Shown piece after piece: positions 16,809 to 25,426 of a stretch of 40,467 nt of DNA. Source of the DNA: UBA9642 sp964545585 (GTDB lineage: Archaea > Nanobdellota > Nanobdellia > Woesearchaeales > UBA9642). Made by a program: the position numbers and the translations under genes. Below the pieces are notes generated by a model that saw only the letters and a list, made by a program, of their open reading frames with translations, was not told the DNA's origin and did no database searches. Every line of letters starts with the position of its first letter. Within the stretch, counting starts at the first letter, position 1. The stretch lies in the NCBI GenBank assembly GCA_964545585.1, contig CAZJFT010000005.1, positions 1 to 40,467 on the forward strand, given 5' to 3'.

Positions 16809-18203
16809 CTATGTGAGTGTCTTGCAGCACACATTAGTCTCATCACCTGGGCAATATCCTGTCCTTATCGTTGTCTGATTGCATAAGTTCGTATTGCTGC
16901 ATGTGTAATTCTGTGCACCATATTTATGCACACATTCAGTGGTATTGGTGGCGCATATGTGATTCAAACAGACATAATTATCCCCGCAGGGCGTTCCATC
17001 TTTCTTATCCCTGCATTCGTCTGTTGCACAGCAATAACTAGTTCCGGGACAATAACCGAATATGCACTTCCCTTCCTTATTCAACGCCAAACATTTCTCC
17101 TTGCCGCATGCACACTTGAAATCTGAAGCAGCATTCCATGAGAACTTGCTGGATGCATTGATGTTCCTAGTGCATGCCTCATTATTTGGGCTCTTGACAC
17201 AGAAATCACACAGCGATATACATTTTCCTTCCGACTCTATCTCATAATATCCGCATACGCCGGGACTCTTTATGTTCACTTCATTCACACGCTTTATATC
17301 CAGTTCAATCACTTCCGAATCGACATAATCATATTCTAAAAGCACCCTTAAGATAGTGATATAATTTACTGTATCCCTGCTGAAATCGCTCAGATCATTA
17401 TCCTTGACGAAACAGCGGGCGATAGTCTCGCCTTCAACTAACCTGACCTCTTCCGGACTGCAATTCAATTCAATGTCTGAAGATATCCACGCACTGACTT
17501 TAAGCTTATTCAATTCTGCAGCATTCTTTGTAGGATTGGCACAAAGATTATAATCAGGATTCAATGTATATCCGTCATCCATGTTCTTTATGTATATCCT
17601 GAATAAAGGTCTCACACTCTCACCTACACGCATCATTTCAGGTTCTATCTTTGTTATGGCAATAGGTGCACCCTGCCCTGCATTGCTCGTATACTCTTTA
17701 CCCCTGCATGCATAACTCCTTTGATCGGCAGTCCTCGTTCTCGTATCGATACAAACTTCAGTAGTCAATTCTGTGTCGTATCCGTAACATATATTGAAAT
17801 TGATTTTTGTGTCCACACTCTCTCTTATTACTCCAAGAGTCTTTGCTTTGAACACATACTCTAAATAGTCGGCACCGCCCATAGGGCTCGATATGCTTTT
17901 TCCCTCAAGAGCCACAGATTGTATTTTGCTGACTTGAGATTGTCTATTGTCTAACTCCAAGAAATAGTCATCGAAATTGACCATCAATATTCCGTTCTCG
18001 ACATCTGCAGCGCCTTGATTAGCGAGCATCATACCTAAAGCAAAAGTCTCTTCTTCATAGACTATATCAGGATTGCTTGACAATTTATCTAAAACAATCC
18101 CTTTCATACCCAGATGATAGTTTGTGGTCGTCTTTTTTCCATCACATGCGCTGACCGCAATCAATACTAAAATCAGCGATATGATTAAGATATTCCTATC
18201 CAT
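16809..18203 (-). CDS. Cys-rich lipoprotein with shared envelope domain (paralogue C)
   Basis: The 464-residue protein has a lipobox AVSAC with Cys20. It carries the same first beta module and then the signature ICYGYDTELTTEVCID with NAGQGAPIAITKIE. After the shared domain (to about 310) comes a unique Cys-rich tail of about 150 residues with at least 20 cysteines, including CDFC, CACGKEKC and YCCATDEC, which look like disulfide-rich repeats. ATG 18203 directly follows the previous stop (TAAATG). GGAGG inside the end of the upstream gene supplies the ribosome site, so the pair is tightly coupled. Likely surface-exposed; the tail may bind a ligand or partner. Confidence 0.75.
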   Translation of the reverse strand: MDRNILIISLILVLIAVSACDGKKTTTNYHLGMKGIVLDKLSSNPDIVYEEETFALGMMLANQGAADVENGILMVNFDDYFLELDNRQSQVSKIQSVALEGKSISSPMGGADYLEYVFKAKTLGVIRESVDTKINFNICYGYDTELTTEVCIDTRTRTADQRSYACRGKEYTSNAGQGAPIAITKIEPEMMRVGESVRPLFRIYIKNMDDGYTLNPDYNLCANPTKNAAELNKLKVSAWISSDIELNCSPEEVRLVEGETIARCFVKDNDLSDFSRDTVNYITILRVLLEYDYVDSEVIELDIKRVNEVNIKSPGVCGYYEIESEGKCISLCDFCVKSPNNEACTRNINASSKFSWNAASDFKCACGKEKCLALNKEGKCIFGYCPGTSYCCATDECRDKKDGTPCGDNYVCLNHICATNTTECVHKYGAQNYTCSNTNLCNQTTIRTGYCPGDETNVCCKTLT

Positions 18204-20537
18204 TTATCCTCCATAATAATCCTGCTGTATGTTTACACTAGTTGTTCCTTCAACAGTATATTCATAGACTGCGCGTGCATTGAATGTCTTTATAGCGACA
18301 AGGTCGCCGCTTAGGACAGTTCCTGCATCTATGACTCTCATCCTGCAAGTAACACTATCAAATGTCTCTTTTATGTTTTGATTATTAGTGTCGAAAACAT
18401 AAGCGTTTCTGTTGTCTGTGCCCGTATTGAACTCTCCTAAAAGTCTCCTGTTGCACTTATCCAATTCGAACCCTGCAGGAATCTCTAAAGTATAATTTAT
18501 ACCCCTATTGACCTTTCCTTGAGACCATTTGTTTGTCAGCGATACTCCGAAGGGATAATCTCCCACGTACCTGTTCGATCCATCAGCACTTATCCTCAAA
18601 GGCTGATTCAAGGAAGGAAGACCTACCTCTACAGGTCCGCCAGTATATGTGGCGACGGCCTTGTCGGGGATTTTCATGCTATCGTATAGCTCTGGACGAG
18701 TCTTCTCATCAACAAAATAATATTGTATGTCCGCATCAGTTATGAATATGAAGGTCGCAGTGACATATATCTGGTAATTGCCCTTGGGCAGTCTTCCTAT
18801 ATGGCAATCGATTATGTTCTCATCATCATTGACCATGGTCAAAATCTCAGGATAAGTCGTGCCATTAGTCTTGTCCTTAACATAACACCTTGTCCTTACA
18901 CCCACCTCTCCTACAAGATTCTGCGCCTTTATCCTCGCTTGAACATAGACATCTGAGCTAGTGAAATAATTCTTTTCGACAGGCTTAACACTCTCTATGA
19001 GAATGCCTCTCTGTTCTTCTTCCTCGCCCTCATATTTCTGTCCTGTTGCTTTGGCTACAGCCATCTGGAAAGATTTCTCTACATTCGTAACGACACCGGT
19101 TGCAGTATTGAAAACATTACCCAAGAATCCCTTCATAAGATCAGTCGCATGAGTTATTGTAGGCTTACCGCCTTCATATGTGCCCTGGAAAGTGGGGCTT
19201 GCAAGTAGTTGAAGAAATGCGTAGATGAATAGGAATATGATTATTCCCCTATATAATTTATGTCCGACACTATTATCAGGGTATTTGCTCATCAAGTAGA
19301 CGATTACTGGCGGGAACAGCAAGAATGCTCCAAGCAAATCGACAAGCCATTGATAAGATATATTTTCCCTGAATGCATTAACGACCCATGGGAATATTAT
19401 TGTGAATGCTATGACAGCAAAGAATCCTACAAAATCGCCATCAAGCCATTTCCTTGTAGATGTCTTAGTCATGATGACAGCTATTATTATCATTATACCA
19501 TACGCCATTATGACCGTATAATTCGGCGGTCTAGTGAAGTTAGTTATGAAATCAAAGAAATATGCAACAATCGACAATATTATCAATATCCCCGGACCTC
19601 TCTCCATCCATCCTCTTGCACCGTTTACGGCTCCCCTTTGCAAGTCTTTAATCCTGTCCATGGCCCTCTTATCGTTCTTTCCAGATTTATCCAATGCTTT
19701 CTCTTCCTTGTCCATTAATTTCTCTTCCTTGTCCTGAAGCTTCTTCTCATCTCTCTCATGCATCCTCTCTTCAGCCACGCCTATTGCTGGACCTGCCTCT
19801 GGAGCGACAATGGCTGCAGCACCCAACATCTTCTCCCTATTAGATGATCGAGTCTGCATCTTGCGCTTCTCTGACTCGAGCTCTCTTGCAAACCTTTCTT
19901 CTATTCGCCTGCGCTCATCTTCTCTCATTTTATTGTTATTTTCAAATACGCTTTCGTTTTTTTCATTTGCAAATCCGATATTCTCTCTTTCTGGAGGGTT
20001 ATTAAAAAATCCTGTGGACGTTTGGGATGATGTGTTATATGTGGTATTTGTGTTTGTTCGTTCCGCTCTTCGTTTAAGCATATCTTGTTCAAATCTTTCT
20101 GTGCTCGTCTTTATTCTTCTTTCCCGTTCTTCTTGTTCTCTGTTTTCTTCAGCAATTTTTTTTTCAATATTATTTTTTTCCTGAAATGCATTATTTAATT
20201 GTTGCTGAAGATTTAACAATTCAGGACCATATTTTTGTTCTATTTTTTTAGGTATACTACTAATTTCCGCTTCTAGCCGCGCTATCTTTGCGTCAGCTTC
20301 TTTTTCTATTTGTGCATACTCTTCGCCGCTGATGTTTTCATTTTCATCAGCTTTAATGATTTGTTTCTGTAACTCTATTATCTTTTGGTTGAGAGGTCTT
20401 TTCTCCGCATATATTTCATTTCCGATTTTGGATTTTACTTGTTCTATTTCTCTTTGTATTTTCTCTATCTTTTTTGAATTGTATTCCAAACGTTCATCTT
20501 TCTTGCCCAAATTGATGATTTTGAATTCATCACCCAT
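18204..20537 (-). CDS. five-TM protein with cytosolic coiled coil and extracellular beta domain, 777 aa
   Basis: Residues 1-310 are charged coiled coil (Lys/Glu/Gln-rich) with an Ala/Gly-rich break near 240-255. Five membrane helices lie at about 316-334, 340-357, 370-389, 397-416 and 430-447. The remaining 330 residues are an extracellular beta-rich region with few Cys. The odd number of helices puts the coiled coil inside and the beta domain outside. The end (VTCRMRV...ARAVYEYTVEG) resembles the closing strands of the three downstream lipoproteins. GGAG at 20547-20550 and spacing favour ATG 20537 over GTG 20546. I do not know this family; a membrane hub for the lipoproteins is an inference from shared domain and coupling. 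Confidence 0.7.
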   Translation of the reverse strand: MGDEFKIINLGKKDERLEYNSKKIEKIQREIEQVKSKIGNEIYAEKRPLNQKIIELQKQIIKADENENISGEEYAQIEKEADAKIARLEAEISSIPKKIEQKYGPELLNLQQQLNNAFQEKNNIEKKIAEENREQEERERRIKTSTERFEQDMLKRRAERTNTNTTYNTSSQTSTGFFNNPPERENIGFANEKNESVFENNNKMREDERRRIEERFARELESEKRKMQTRSSNREKMLGAAAIVAPEAGPAIGVAEERMHERDEKKLQDKEEKLMDKEEKALDKSGKNDKRAMDRIKDLQRGAVNGARGWMERGPGILIILSIVAYFFDFITNFTRPPNYTVIMAYGIMIIIAVIMTKTSTRKWLDGDFVGFFAVIAFTIIFPWVVNAFRENISYQWLVDLLGAFLLFPPVIVYLMSKYPDNSVGHKLYRGIIIFLFIYAFLQLLASPTFQGTYEGGKPTITHATDLMKGFLGNVFNTATGVVTNVEKSFQMAVAKATGQKYEGEEEEQRGILIESVKPVEKNYFTSSDVYVQARIKAQNLVGEVGVRTRCYVKDKTNGTTYPEILTMVNDDENIIDCHIGRLPKGNYQIYVTATFIFITDADIQYYFVDEKTRPELYDSMKIPDKAVATYTGGPVEVGLPSLNQPLRISADGSNRYVGDYPFGVSLTNKWSQGKVNRGINYTLEIPAGFELDKCNRRLLGEFNTGTDNRNAYVFDTNNQNIKETFDSVTCRMRVIDAGTVLSGDLVAIKTFNARAVYEYTVEGTTSVNIQQDYYGG

Positions 20538-20641
20538 CACATTCACTCCATTTCATACTTCCAAAAGTGACGGCATGTATTTTAACAAGGAATATACTTA
20601 AAACCCCTCTTTTTCCGAAATTAAGAAATTTCATTTTAGGA

Positions 20642-22321
20642 TTAGCTTACCTTTATCAGTTCAATCCGTAATTCTGCTATGTCAACATCCTCTCTAGGAA
20701 TGAGCTCTATGCTGTTGCTTCCTGACCTGACATAATCATCGATGTTTCTCTTGAATTCTATCTCTCTCGTGTCTATAGATACTTTGTGTCCGTTGATATT
20801 GATGTCTATCCTCTTCCTATCCTCATCATTGACGAACCTCACAACTAGCCTCATGTCATAGTCTTCATCCAATGATTCGTCAAGCTCTTCATATTGGTAT
20901 ATGCTTCCATCGCATGAATCTGGCTCCCTTCCATCCTCATCTTCATATCCTGAAGGGCATAGGTCGCATTGAGTATAACTTACTGAAGCCCTGCATTTGT
21001 CTGTCAATCCTGTTATGGGGACTTCTTGACAGAAGAAGAAGTCAGGATTCTCTTCCCAACAGCAGTCTGCATCGTAATCGCTTGCCGGATAAGGACATGT
21101 GTCAGGACATATGCCATCATCATTGTTTCCGCACTCATCTTCACACGTGTCTGGAACATCAAATGAATCATCATAATATCCTGTTGGGCAAAGGTCGCAA
21201 TCACCAGGATCGACATAGTATACGCACCTGTCGTTGACATTCTTTGTAGGCAATGCACACCAATTCCCGTTCCTTCTGAAACAGCAATCGGCATCCTTTA
21301 TGTCAGAGCATCCCGGCGGGCATATATCATCATAGTCTCCACATCTTGCCTGTTCAGGATCCTTTATGAAGAAATCATCATCGATATCGAAAAAATATGT
21401 CTTATAAGTAGGTTTTTCTAACGCTATCTTGACCATGAGGTTGTCAAGCAGATACGATCCCTTCTCAACACTGAATTTTATCTCGTTTGAACCGGCATCT
21501 ATCTCATTTATGTCTAGTGATGCGAAGCTTCTTGTTCCGCAATCAGCTATAGACTCAAATATTGTTTTCCTATTGAGTTCTATGGACAAAGGTCCAACAT
21601 CAGAAAGTGTGCATACGGGTCTGAAGTATAATGTTGCAGATTCCAAGTTATCCTTCTCAGTCTGTGTTATTGTGAATTTCTGTGTGGAAGAACTGCTCGT
21701 ATAATCTGTGACGTCTCCAGTTATCTGCACGTTCTCTATACTGTACTTGTTAGAATTCCAAAATGCTACGCCCGGATTAGGCACAGAGAATTCTAAGTCA
21801 TTAGTGGCATATAGGTCGGAATCAGATATCCTGAGGAACTTATTCCCGTCAACCTCTCCATTGAATATCTCTCTGTCGTTCAAGGAGATGGATAATGGTC
21901 CATAATGGTTTTTGACAGTGAAACTGATCATTACATTAGTTGTGCTCTTCTTATCTATATCAAAAGTGGTCGAGTATACTGCCTGTTCCTTGTCGAACAG
22001 CGCATTCTTGATGAATATTGAAGGTATGCCTTTGAGCAATTGTCCTGACGTAGGTGCATAGATGCGGACTGTAGGTATATCATAATATTTTTCCGTATCC
22101 TTTACATAGCTCACCTTTCCGACAGTCTCCCTGAACAATACATTAGTCGTCCCTACAGATGATCCCCCTCCACTGCCCCAGCTTCCTCCGCCAGAGCCGC
22201 TGCCGTCAGATAATAGCTCTTCCCTTATATCTGGAGGCAAGAACAGGATATAAAGAATTATTAATACAGTCATTATTGCAATAAATGCAGCTGCGCTGCT
22301 TGAAGATTGTCCTTTACGCAT
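20642..22321 (-). CDS. N-terminally anchored surface protein with tandem Cys repeats, 559 aa
   Basis: The start is set by GGTGA five bases before ATG 22321; an upstream ATG at 22339 lies before that site. A short GQSSSSAAAF head leads into one membrane helix (about 11-29), then a Gly/Ser linker. Two beta-sandwich repeats follow (about 125-205 and 225-305), each with GPLSI-LN and a later N-I-FSV block. A Cys-rich insert holds two tandem copies (about 327-393 and 397-470) sharing DADCC and CDLCP-GY. A third sandwich closes the protein (RIDININGHKVSID). Related N-termini are common in DPANN surface proteins. It likely opens the minus-strand envelope cluster. Confidence 0.75.
   Translation of the reverse strand: MRKGQSSSSAAAFIAIMTVLIILYILFLPPDIREELLSDGSGSGGGSWGSGGGSSVGTTNVLFRETVGKVSYVKDTEKYYDIPTVRIYAPTSGQLLKGIPSIFIKNALFDKEQAVYSTTFDIDKKSTTNVMISFTVKNHYGPLSISLNDREIFNGEVDGNKFLRISDSDLYATNDLEFSVPNPGVAFWNSNKYSIENVQITGDVTDYTSSSSTQKFTITQTEKDNLESATLYFRPVCTLSDVGPLSIELNRKTIFESIADCGTRSFASLDINEIDAGSNEIKFSVEKGSYLLDNLMVKIALEKPTYKTYFFDIDDDFFIKDPEQARCGDYDDICPPGCSDIKDADCCFRRNGNWCALPTKNVNDRCVYYVDPGDCDLCPTGYYDDSFDVPDTCEDECGNNDDGICPDTCPYPASDYDADCCWEENPDFFFCQEVPITGLTDKCRASVSYTQCDLCPSGYEDEDGREPDSCDGSIYQYEELDESLDEDYDMRLVVRFVNDEDRKRIDININGHKVSIDTREIEFKRNIDDYVRSGSNSIELIPREDVDIAELRIELIKVS
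20912..21343 (-). repeat. tandem Cys-rich protein repeat, two units
   Basis: Unit 1 (about 21143-21343) and unit 2 (about 20912-21133) encode the same cysteine order: C-x-CPxxC, then DADCC, a later single C, D-x-C, CDLCPxGY and PDxC. The DNA has diverged, so this is an old duplication maintained at the protein level. Confidence 0.7.
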
Positions 22322-22366
22322 CACGCTCACCTTTGTCATCGATTAATGTAAATTCTTCGTTGTTAC

Positions 22367-22380
22367 GGTTTATAAATATT
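22367..22380 (-). promoter_or_regulatory. TATA box of the envelope cluster
   Basis: The minus strand reads AATATTTATAAACC. Transcription starting near 22345 would give a leader of about 25 bases with the GGTGA ribosome site. Confidence 0.5.
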
Positions 22381-22456
22381 ACTATATTCCCATCATGATT
22401 ATTATGTATCTTAGCACGATATTAGCATATGGACGATAGGGCGACACTACAATTAA

Positions 22457-22464
22457 CTTTAAAT
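22457..22464 (+). promoter_or_regulatory. TATA box of pelA
   Basis: CTTTAAAT lies about 28 bases before ATG 22488, with no ribosome site between, so a leaderless message is expected. Confidence 0.5.
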
Positions 22465-22487
22465 AATGATTTCTATTCTATTATTCC

Positions 22488-23531
22488 ATGAAGATATTGC
22501 AGAAAGACCTTAAGCACGGATTGGTGAAGGTGAGAATAGATTCTCCTGATGACTTATGGCACGTAGAAGGTATTGTAGAGCCTGCAGATATAGTCAGCGG
22601 AATGACAGAGCGGAAGATAAAGCTTGGTGGGAGTGAAGAGAAGTCAAAGATCTCGCGAATAAACGTATTCCTTAAGATAAAGGTCGAGAAGATATCATTC
22701 GAGGAAAACCTGCGCATATCAGGACCGATAATCGAGGGACCGGAAGATGTGCCTAAAGGAGATTATCACACGTTCAACATCGAAGAAGGCACAGTGATAA
22801 GCATAGAGAAAGAGCACTGGTCAAAGTATGTGTTGAAGAAGCTTGATGATGCCTCAAAACAAACAGCATTCCACATATTGTTGGTCGCATTCGACAGGGA
22901 AGATGCAATATTCGCGCTGCTGAAGAATAATGGGTATGAGACATTGTTAGAGATAAAGGGAGATGTCGCAAAGAAAGGACTTGATGAGAAAAAGACCGGG
23001 TTCTATAAAGAGATAATATTGAAAATGAAGGATTATGATGTCAAATATTCGTTCAACAGCATAATACTTGCAAGTCCTGCATTCTGGAAAGAATACTTAT
23101 TGAAAGAGCTAGATGACGATGTTTTGAGGAAGAAGATAACGCTCGCGACATGCTCAAGCATAGATGGAAGCACAATAAATGAGATACTAAAGAGACCTGA
23201 GCTCACAACAGTCCTTGACAAGGACAAATCGTCGAGAGAAAGCTCGCTTATAGAAGAATTGCTTGGCGCGATAAGCAAGGACAATGCGGCATACGGAATA
23301 AATGATGTGAAGTCAAAGATTGATGCAGGAAACATCTCTGTATTGCTAATATCAGAGAACCTTATAAGGAAGATGCGCTCAGAAAAGACGTACGGACAGA
23401 TAGACTTGATGATGGAACAGGCAGAGTCATTGAATGCAGAGATACGGATAATAAGTTCAGAAGATGCAAGCAAGAAACTGGATGGATTATCAGGGATAGC
23501 TTGCCTGCTCAGGTGGAAGGAGAACTACTGA
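22488..23531 (+). CDS. pelA: pelota (Dom34 homologue), ribosome rescue factor
   Basis: This 347-residue protein shows the three-part pelota architecture. The N-terminal Sm-like domain (about 1-130) opens MKILQKDLKHG and includes DDLWHVEGIVEPADIV and TERKIK. The central eRF1-like domain covers about 131-255, and the C-terminal eL30-like domain follows, with LISENLIRK near 287 and a closing LSGIACLLRW. Pelota with aEF1A or ABCE1 releases stalled ribosomes. Length is standard for archaea. The methyltransferase gene follows after 21 bases and is probably cotranscribed. Confidence 0.93.
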   Translation: MKILQKDLKHGLVKVRIDSPDDLWHVEGIVEPADIVSGMTERKIKLGGSEEKSKISRINVFLKIKVEKISFEENLRISGPIIEGPEDVPKGDYHTFNIEEGTVISIEKEHWSKYVLKKLDDASKQTAFHILLVAFDREDAIFALLKNNGYETLLEIKGDVAKKGLDEKKTGFYKEIILKMKDYDVKYSFNSIILASPAFWKEYLLKELDDDVLRKKITLATCSSIDGSTINEILKRPELTTVLDKDKSSRESSLIEELLGAISKDNAAYGINDVKSKIDAGNISVLLISENLIRKMRSEKTYGQIDLMMEQAESLNAEIRIISSEDASKKLDGLSGIACLLRWKENY

Positions 23532-23552
23532 CATTGAAGGAGAATTGCCGAT

Positions 23553-24434
23553 ATGAAAGAGATAGTATTTTTTGATGATGTCGTAAGTGATGTCAAAAAC
23601 AAGAAAGAATTGCGCGCGTTAGATGAAGATTTTGTAGGAAGGAAATTGATCGAATTCTTTTCAGATAAGAGCAATTATCAGTATAAGGAAAAGATACGCG
23701 ATAAGCTTTCAACCAGCAAGGATTATGCACAATTCACAAAGAGCAAGGAACATGATTTTCTCATAAAGAATGTGCGCGCAGAATTAAGGAAAGTATATGG
23801 CGCGTTCATACTGAAAGAGTATGAGCATAAACATAAGATATTGAAGAAATTGAAAGGAAAAGATGATCTTGACGGACATATAGAATTATTGAAATTACAT
23901 AAATCGACAAACGAAAGATTGAATCACTATAAAGAGCTGTACGCGAAGATATTTGAAGATGTTTCCGGCAAAGCCGCAGTATTGGATCTTGCATGCGGAC
24001 TGAATCCTATTGCAAACATATTCATCAGGGACAAAATAAAAAAGTACTATGCGTCAGACATCTCAAGCGAGGACTGCGAATTCCTAAAGGAATATTTTGA
24101 TAAGATAGATGTTGTCGACAATGAAGTGTTTCCGCTAGACTTAGTCGAAAAAGATAGTCTGAAGAAATTATCAAAGATAAAATGCGATGTATGCTTCATA
24201 TTCAAGACATTAGACGGGCTTGAAAGGGTCGAGCGTAATATAACAGAGAAACTGTTCAAATCCATCAATGCACGATTGATTGCAGTCACCTTTCCTACAT
24301 TATCACTTTCTGGAATCAGGGAGATAAAAGAATATCGCCGAGTGTGGCTAGAGAAATTATTGGATGCGCTCGGATGGAAATGGGAGAAGACGTTGATAGA
24401 GAATGAGCTATTGTATTTGATAGAGAAGAGATAG
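23553..24434 (+). CDS. ArmA/Rmt/FmrO-like 16S rRNA methyltransferase
   Basis: This 293-residue protein matches the G1405 m7G methyltransferases (Pfam FmrO, PF07091), known as aminoglycoside-resistance enzymes. An all-helical N-terminal part (RALDEDFVGRKLIEFF near residue 21) leads to HKSTNERL (116-123). Next are the SAM motif I LDLACGLNP (144-152), acidic Asp169, FIFKTLDGLER (215-225), VTFPTLSLSG (245-254) and a closing ENELLYLIEKR. RmtB has ACGLNP, LIFKLLPLLER, SFPTRSL and TELIYLIKK in the same order. The Arg of FPTRSL is Leu here. It may modify the decoding site of its own ribosome; its place after pelA supports ribosome work. Resistance is not implied. The GGAG site lies 11 bases before the ATG. 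Confidence 0.82.
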   Translation: MKEIVFFDDVVSDVKNKKELRALDEDFVGRKLIEFFSDKSNYQYKEKIRDKLSTSKDYAQFTKSKEHDFLIKNVRAELRKVYGAFILKEYEHKHKILKKLKGKDDLDGHIELLKLHKSTNERLNHYKELYAKIFEDVSGKAAVLDLACGLNPIANIFIRDKIKKYYASDISSEDCEFLKEYFDKIDVVDNEVFPLDLVEKDSLKKLSKIKCDVCFIFKTLDGLERVERNITEKLFKSINARLIAVTFPTLSLSGIREIKEYRRVWLEKLLDALGWKWEKTLIENELLYLIEKR

Positions 24435-24437
24435 ATT

Positions 24438-24474
24438 ACATAAGAAAATAAAAAATCAATAAAAATAAAGTAGC
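24438..24474 (-). terminator. T-rich 3' end of the second TrmB gene
   Basis: Read on the minus strand, the spacer after the TrmB stop is a run of T-tracts (TTTATTTTTATTGATTTTTT), the usual archaeal stop signal. It lies between convergent genes. Confidence 0.4.
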
Positions 24475-24476
24475 AC

Positions 24477-25295
24477 TTACAACTTAAGCATTTGTTTTGC
24501 TGGCTTCATCTCTTTCCACGCAAGCTCAAACAATTCTTCTAGAGCGTTTGCGAAGAAAGGTGTGTTGACCCAGATGCCCACATCATATGTCGGATGGACT
24601 TGCGTATCGTCAGTTATCATGAACAGCAATTCTTTCCTGTCTACGATTACGAACCTTGCCTTCGCATCCGTATGTCTTATTTCTGCGACATTTCCCAAGT
24701 CCTTGATTGCAGGGATTGCATCCTTGTTCAATGGGGCGCATATTCTTACCTTGACGCCACGCTTCTTCAACTGCTCGAACACAGGCTTCATGCCCTCAAT
24801 CTTCCTCAACAATCCTTGAGTTGTTGTCATTATCGTGACTGTCTCTTCAGCATTCTTAATAGTCAACTCCATATGATTGTATAGGTTGTGCCTTCCCTTC
24901 AATGAACCGGAAAGCTCTGTAGGCTCTACGAGCTCTATTCCTTGAGTATGCAGGTTGTTAAGCTCGTCAACAATATCTGTGCCTTTAAGTTCCTCAAGTC
25001 TCTTCAGTCTGTCTTCAGACTCTACACGGACATTCTTCTTTACCCTGTCAACGATCTCCTTAGGAGAGACTGCGATATACTTTATTGGTTTTCCGATCTT
25101 CATGACGACAAATCCCTTCTTCTCTAGGGATTCAAGAATGTCGTAGCTTCTTGACCTTGGTACGTTCGCTATATCAGAAAGTTCTCCAGCAGTGCTAATC
25201 CCTCTGGAAAGCAGTGCAGTCCAAATCTTTACTTCGTACAGGTTAAGTCCGAAGTGCCTTCTTAGTTTGCTTAAAAATTCGTCTTTAACTATCAT
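24477..25295 (-). CDS. TrmB-family transcriptional regulator (copy 2)
   Basis: The 272-residue protein is a close paralogue of the gene at 310-1107. It has the same winged helix (FGLNLYEVKIWTALLSRG, AGELSDIANVPRSRSYDILE), the same HTQGIELVEPTEL hinge and the same C-terminal HP-YDVGIWVNTPFFANAL. GGAGGG directly before AAAATG sets the start at 25295, while TTG 25310 would add five residues and overlap that site. The C-terminus has an extra KPAKQMLKL. Having two copies suggests two ligands or two target sets. The promoter shares its downstream element with copy 1, so cross- or auto-regulation is plausible. Confidence 0.85.
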   Translation of the reverse strand: MIVKDEFLSKLRRHFGLNLYEVKIWTALLSRGISTAGELSDIANVPRSRSYDILESLEKKGFVVMKIGKPIKYIAVSPKEIVDRVKKNVRVESEDRLKRLEELKGTDIVDELNNLHTQGIELVEPTELSGSLKGRHNLYNHMELTIKNAEETVTIMTTTQGLLRKIEGMKPVFEQLKKRGVKVRICAPLNKDAIPAIKDLGNVAEIRHTDAKARFVIVDRKELLFMITDDTQVHPTYDVGIWVNTPFFANALEELFELAWKEMKPAKQMLKL

Positions 25296-25354
25296 TTTAC
25301 CCTCCGACAATAAACATGCCGGTCCTCACCCCCTCTTTTTTTACTATTCCAAGA

Positions 25355-25387
25355 TTATGTCAAGGGCATATGAATACTACTTTAAAT
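25355..25387 (-). promoter_or_regulatory. TATA box plus conserved element of the second TrmB gene
   Basis: On the minus strand ATTTAAA (25381-25387) is followed by TAGTATT, CCC and GACA (to 25355), the same order as before copy 1. The leader to ATG 25295 would be about 65 bases and contains the G-rich ribosome site. Confidence 0.5.
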
Positions 25388-25426
25388 ATGTTACGGTTTT
25401 TTACTTTTGAATAATGGTTTCATTTA

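Noticed and set aside
19260..19718. Plus-strand open frame opposite the five-TM protein
   Set aside because: The minus-strand frame has membrane helices and domain logic, while this frame has no start site signals and a Tyr/Cys-rich composition typical of antisense.
23553..24434. Recently acquired resistance gene on a mobile element
   Set aside because: No transposase, inverted repeats or integrase lie nearby; codon use matches pelA and the gene is in tandem with it.
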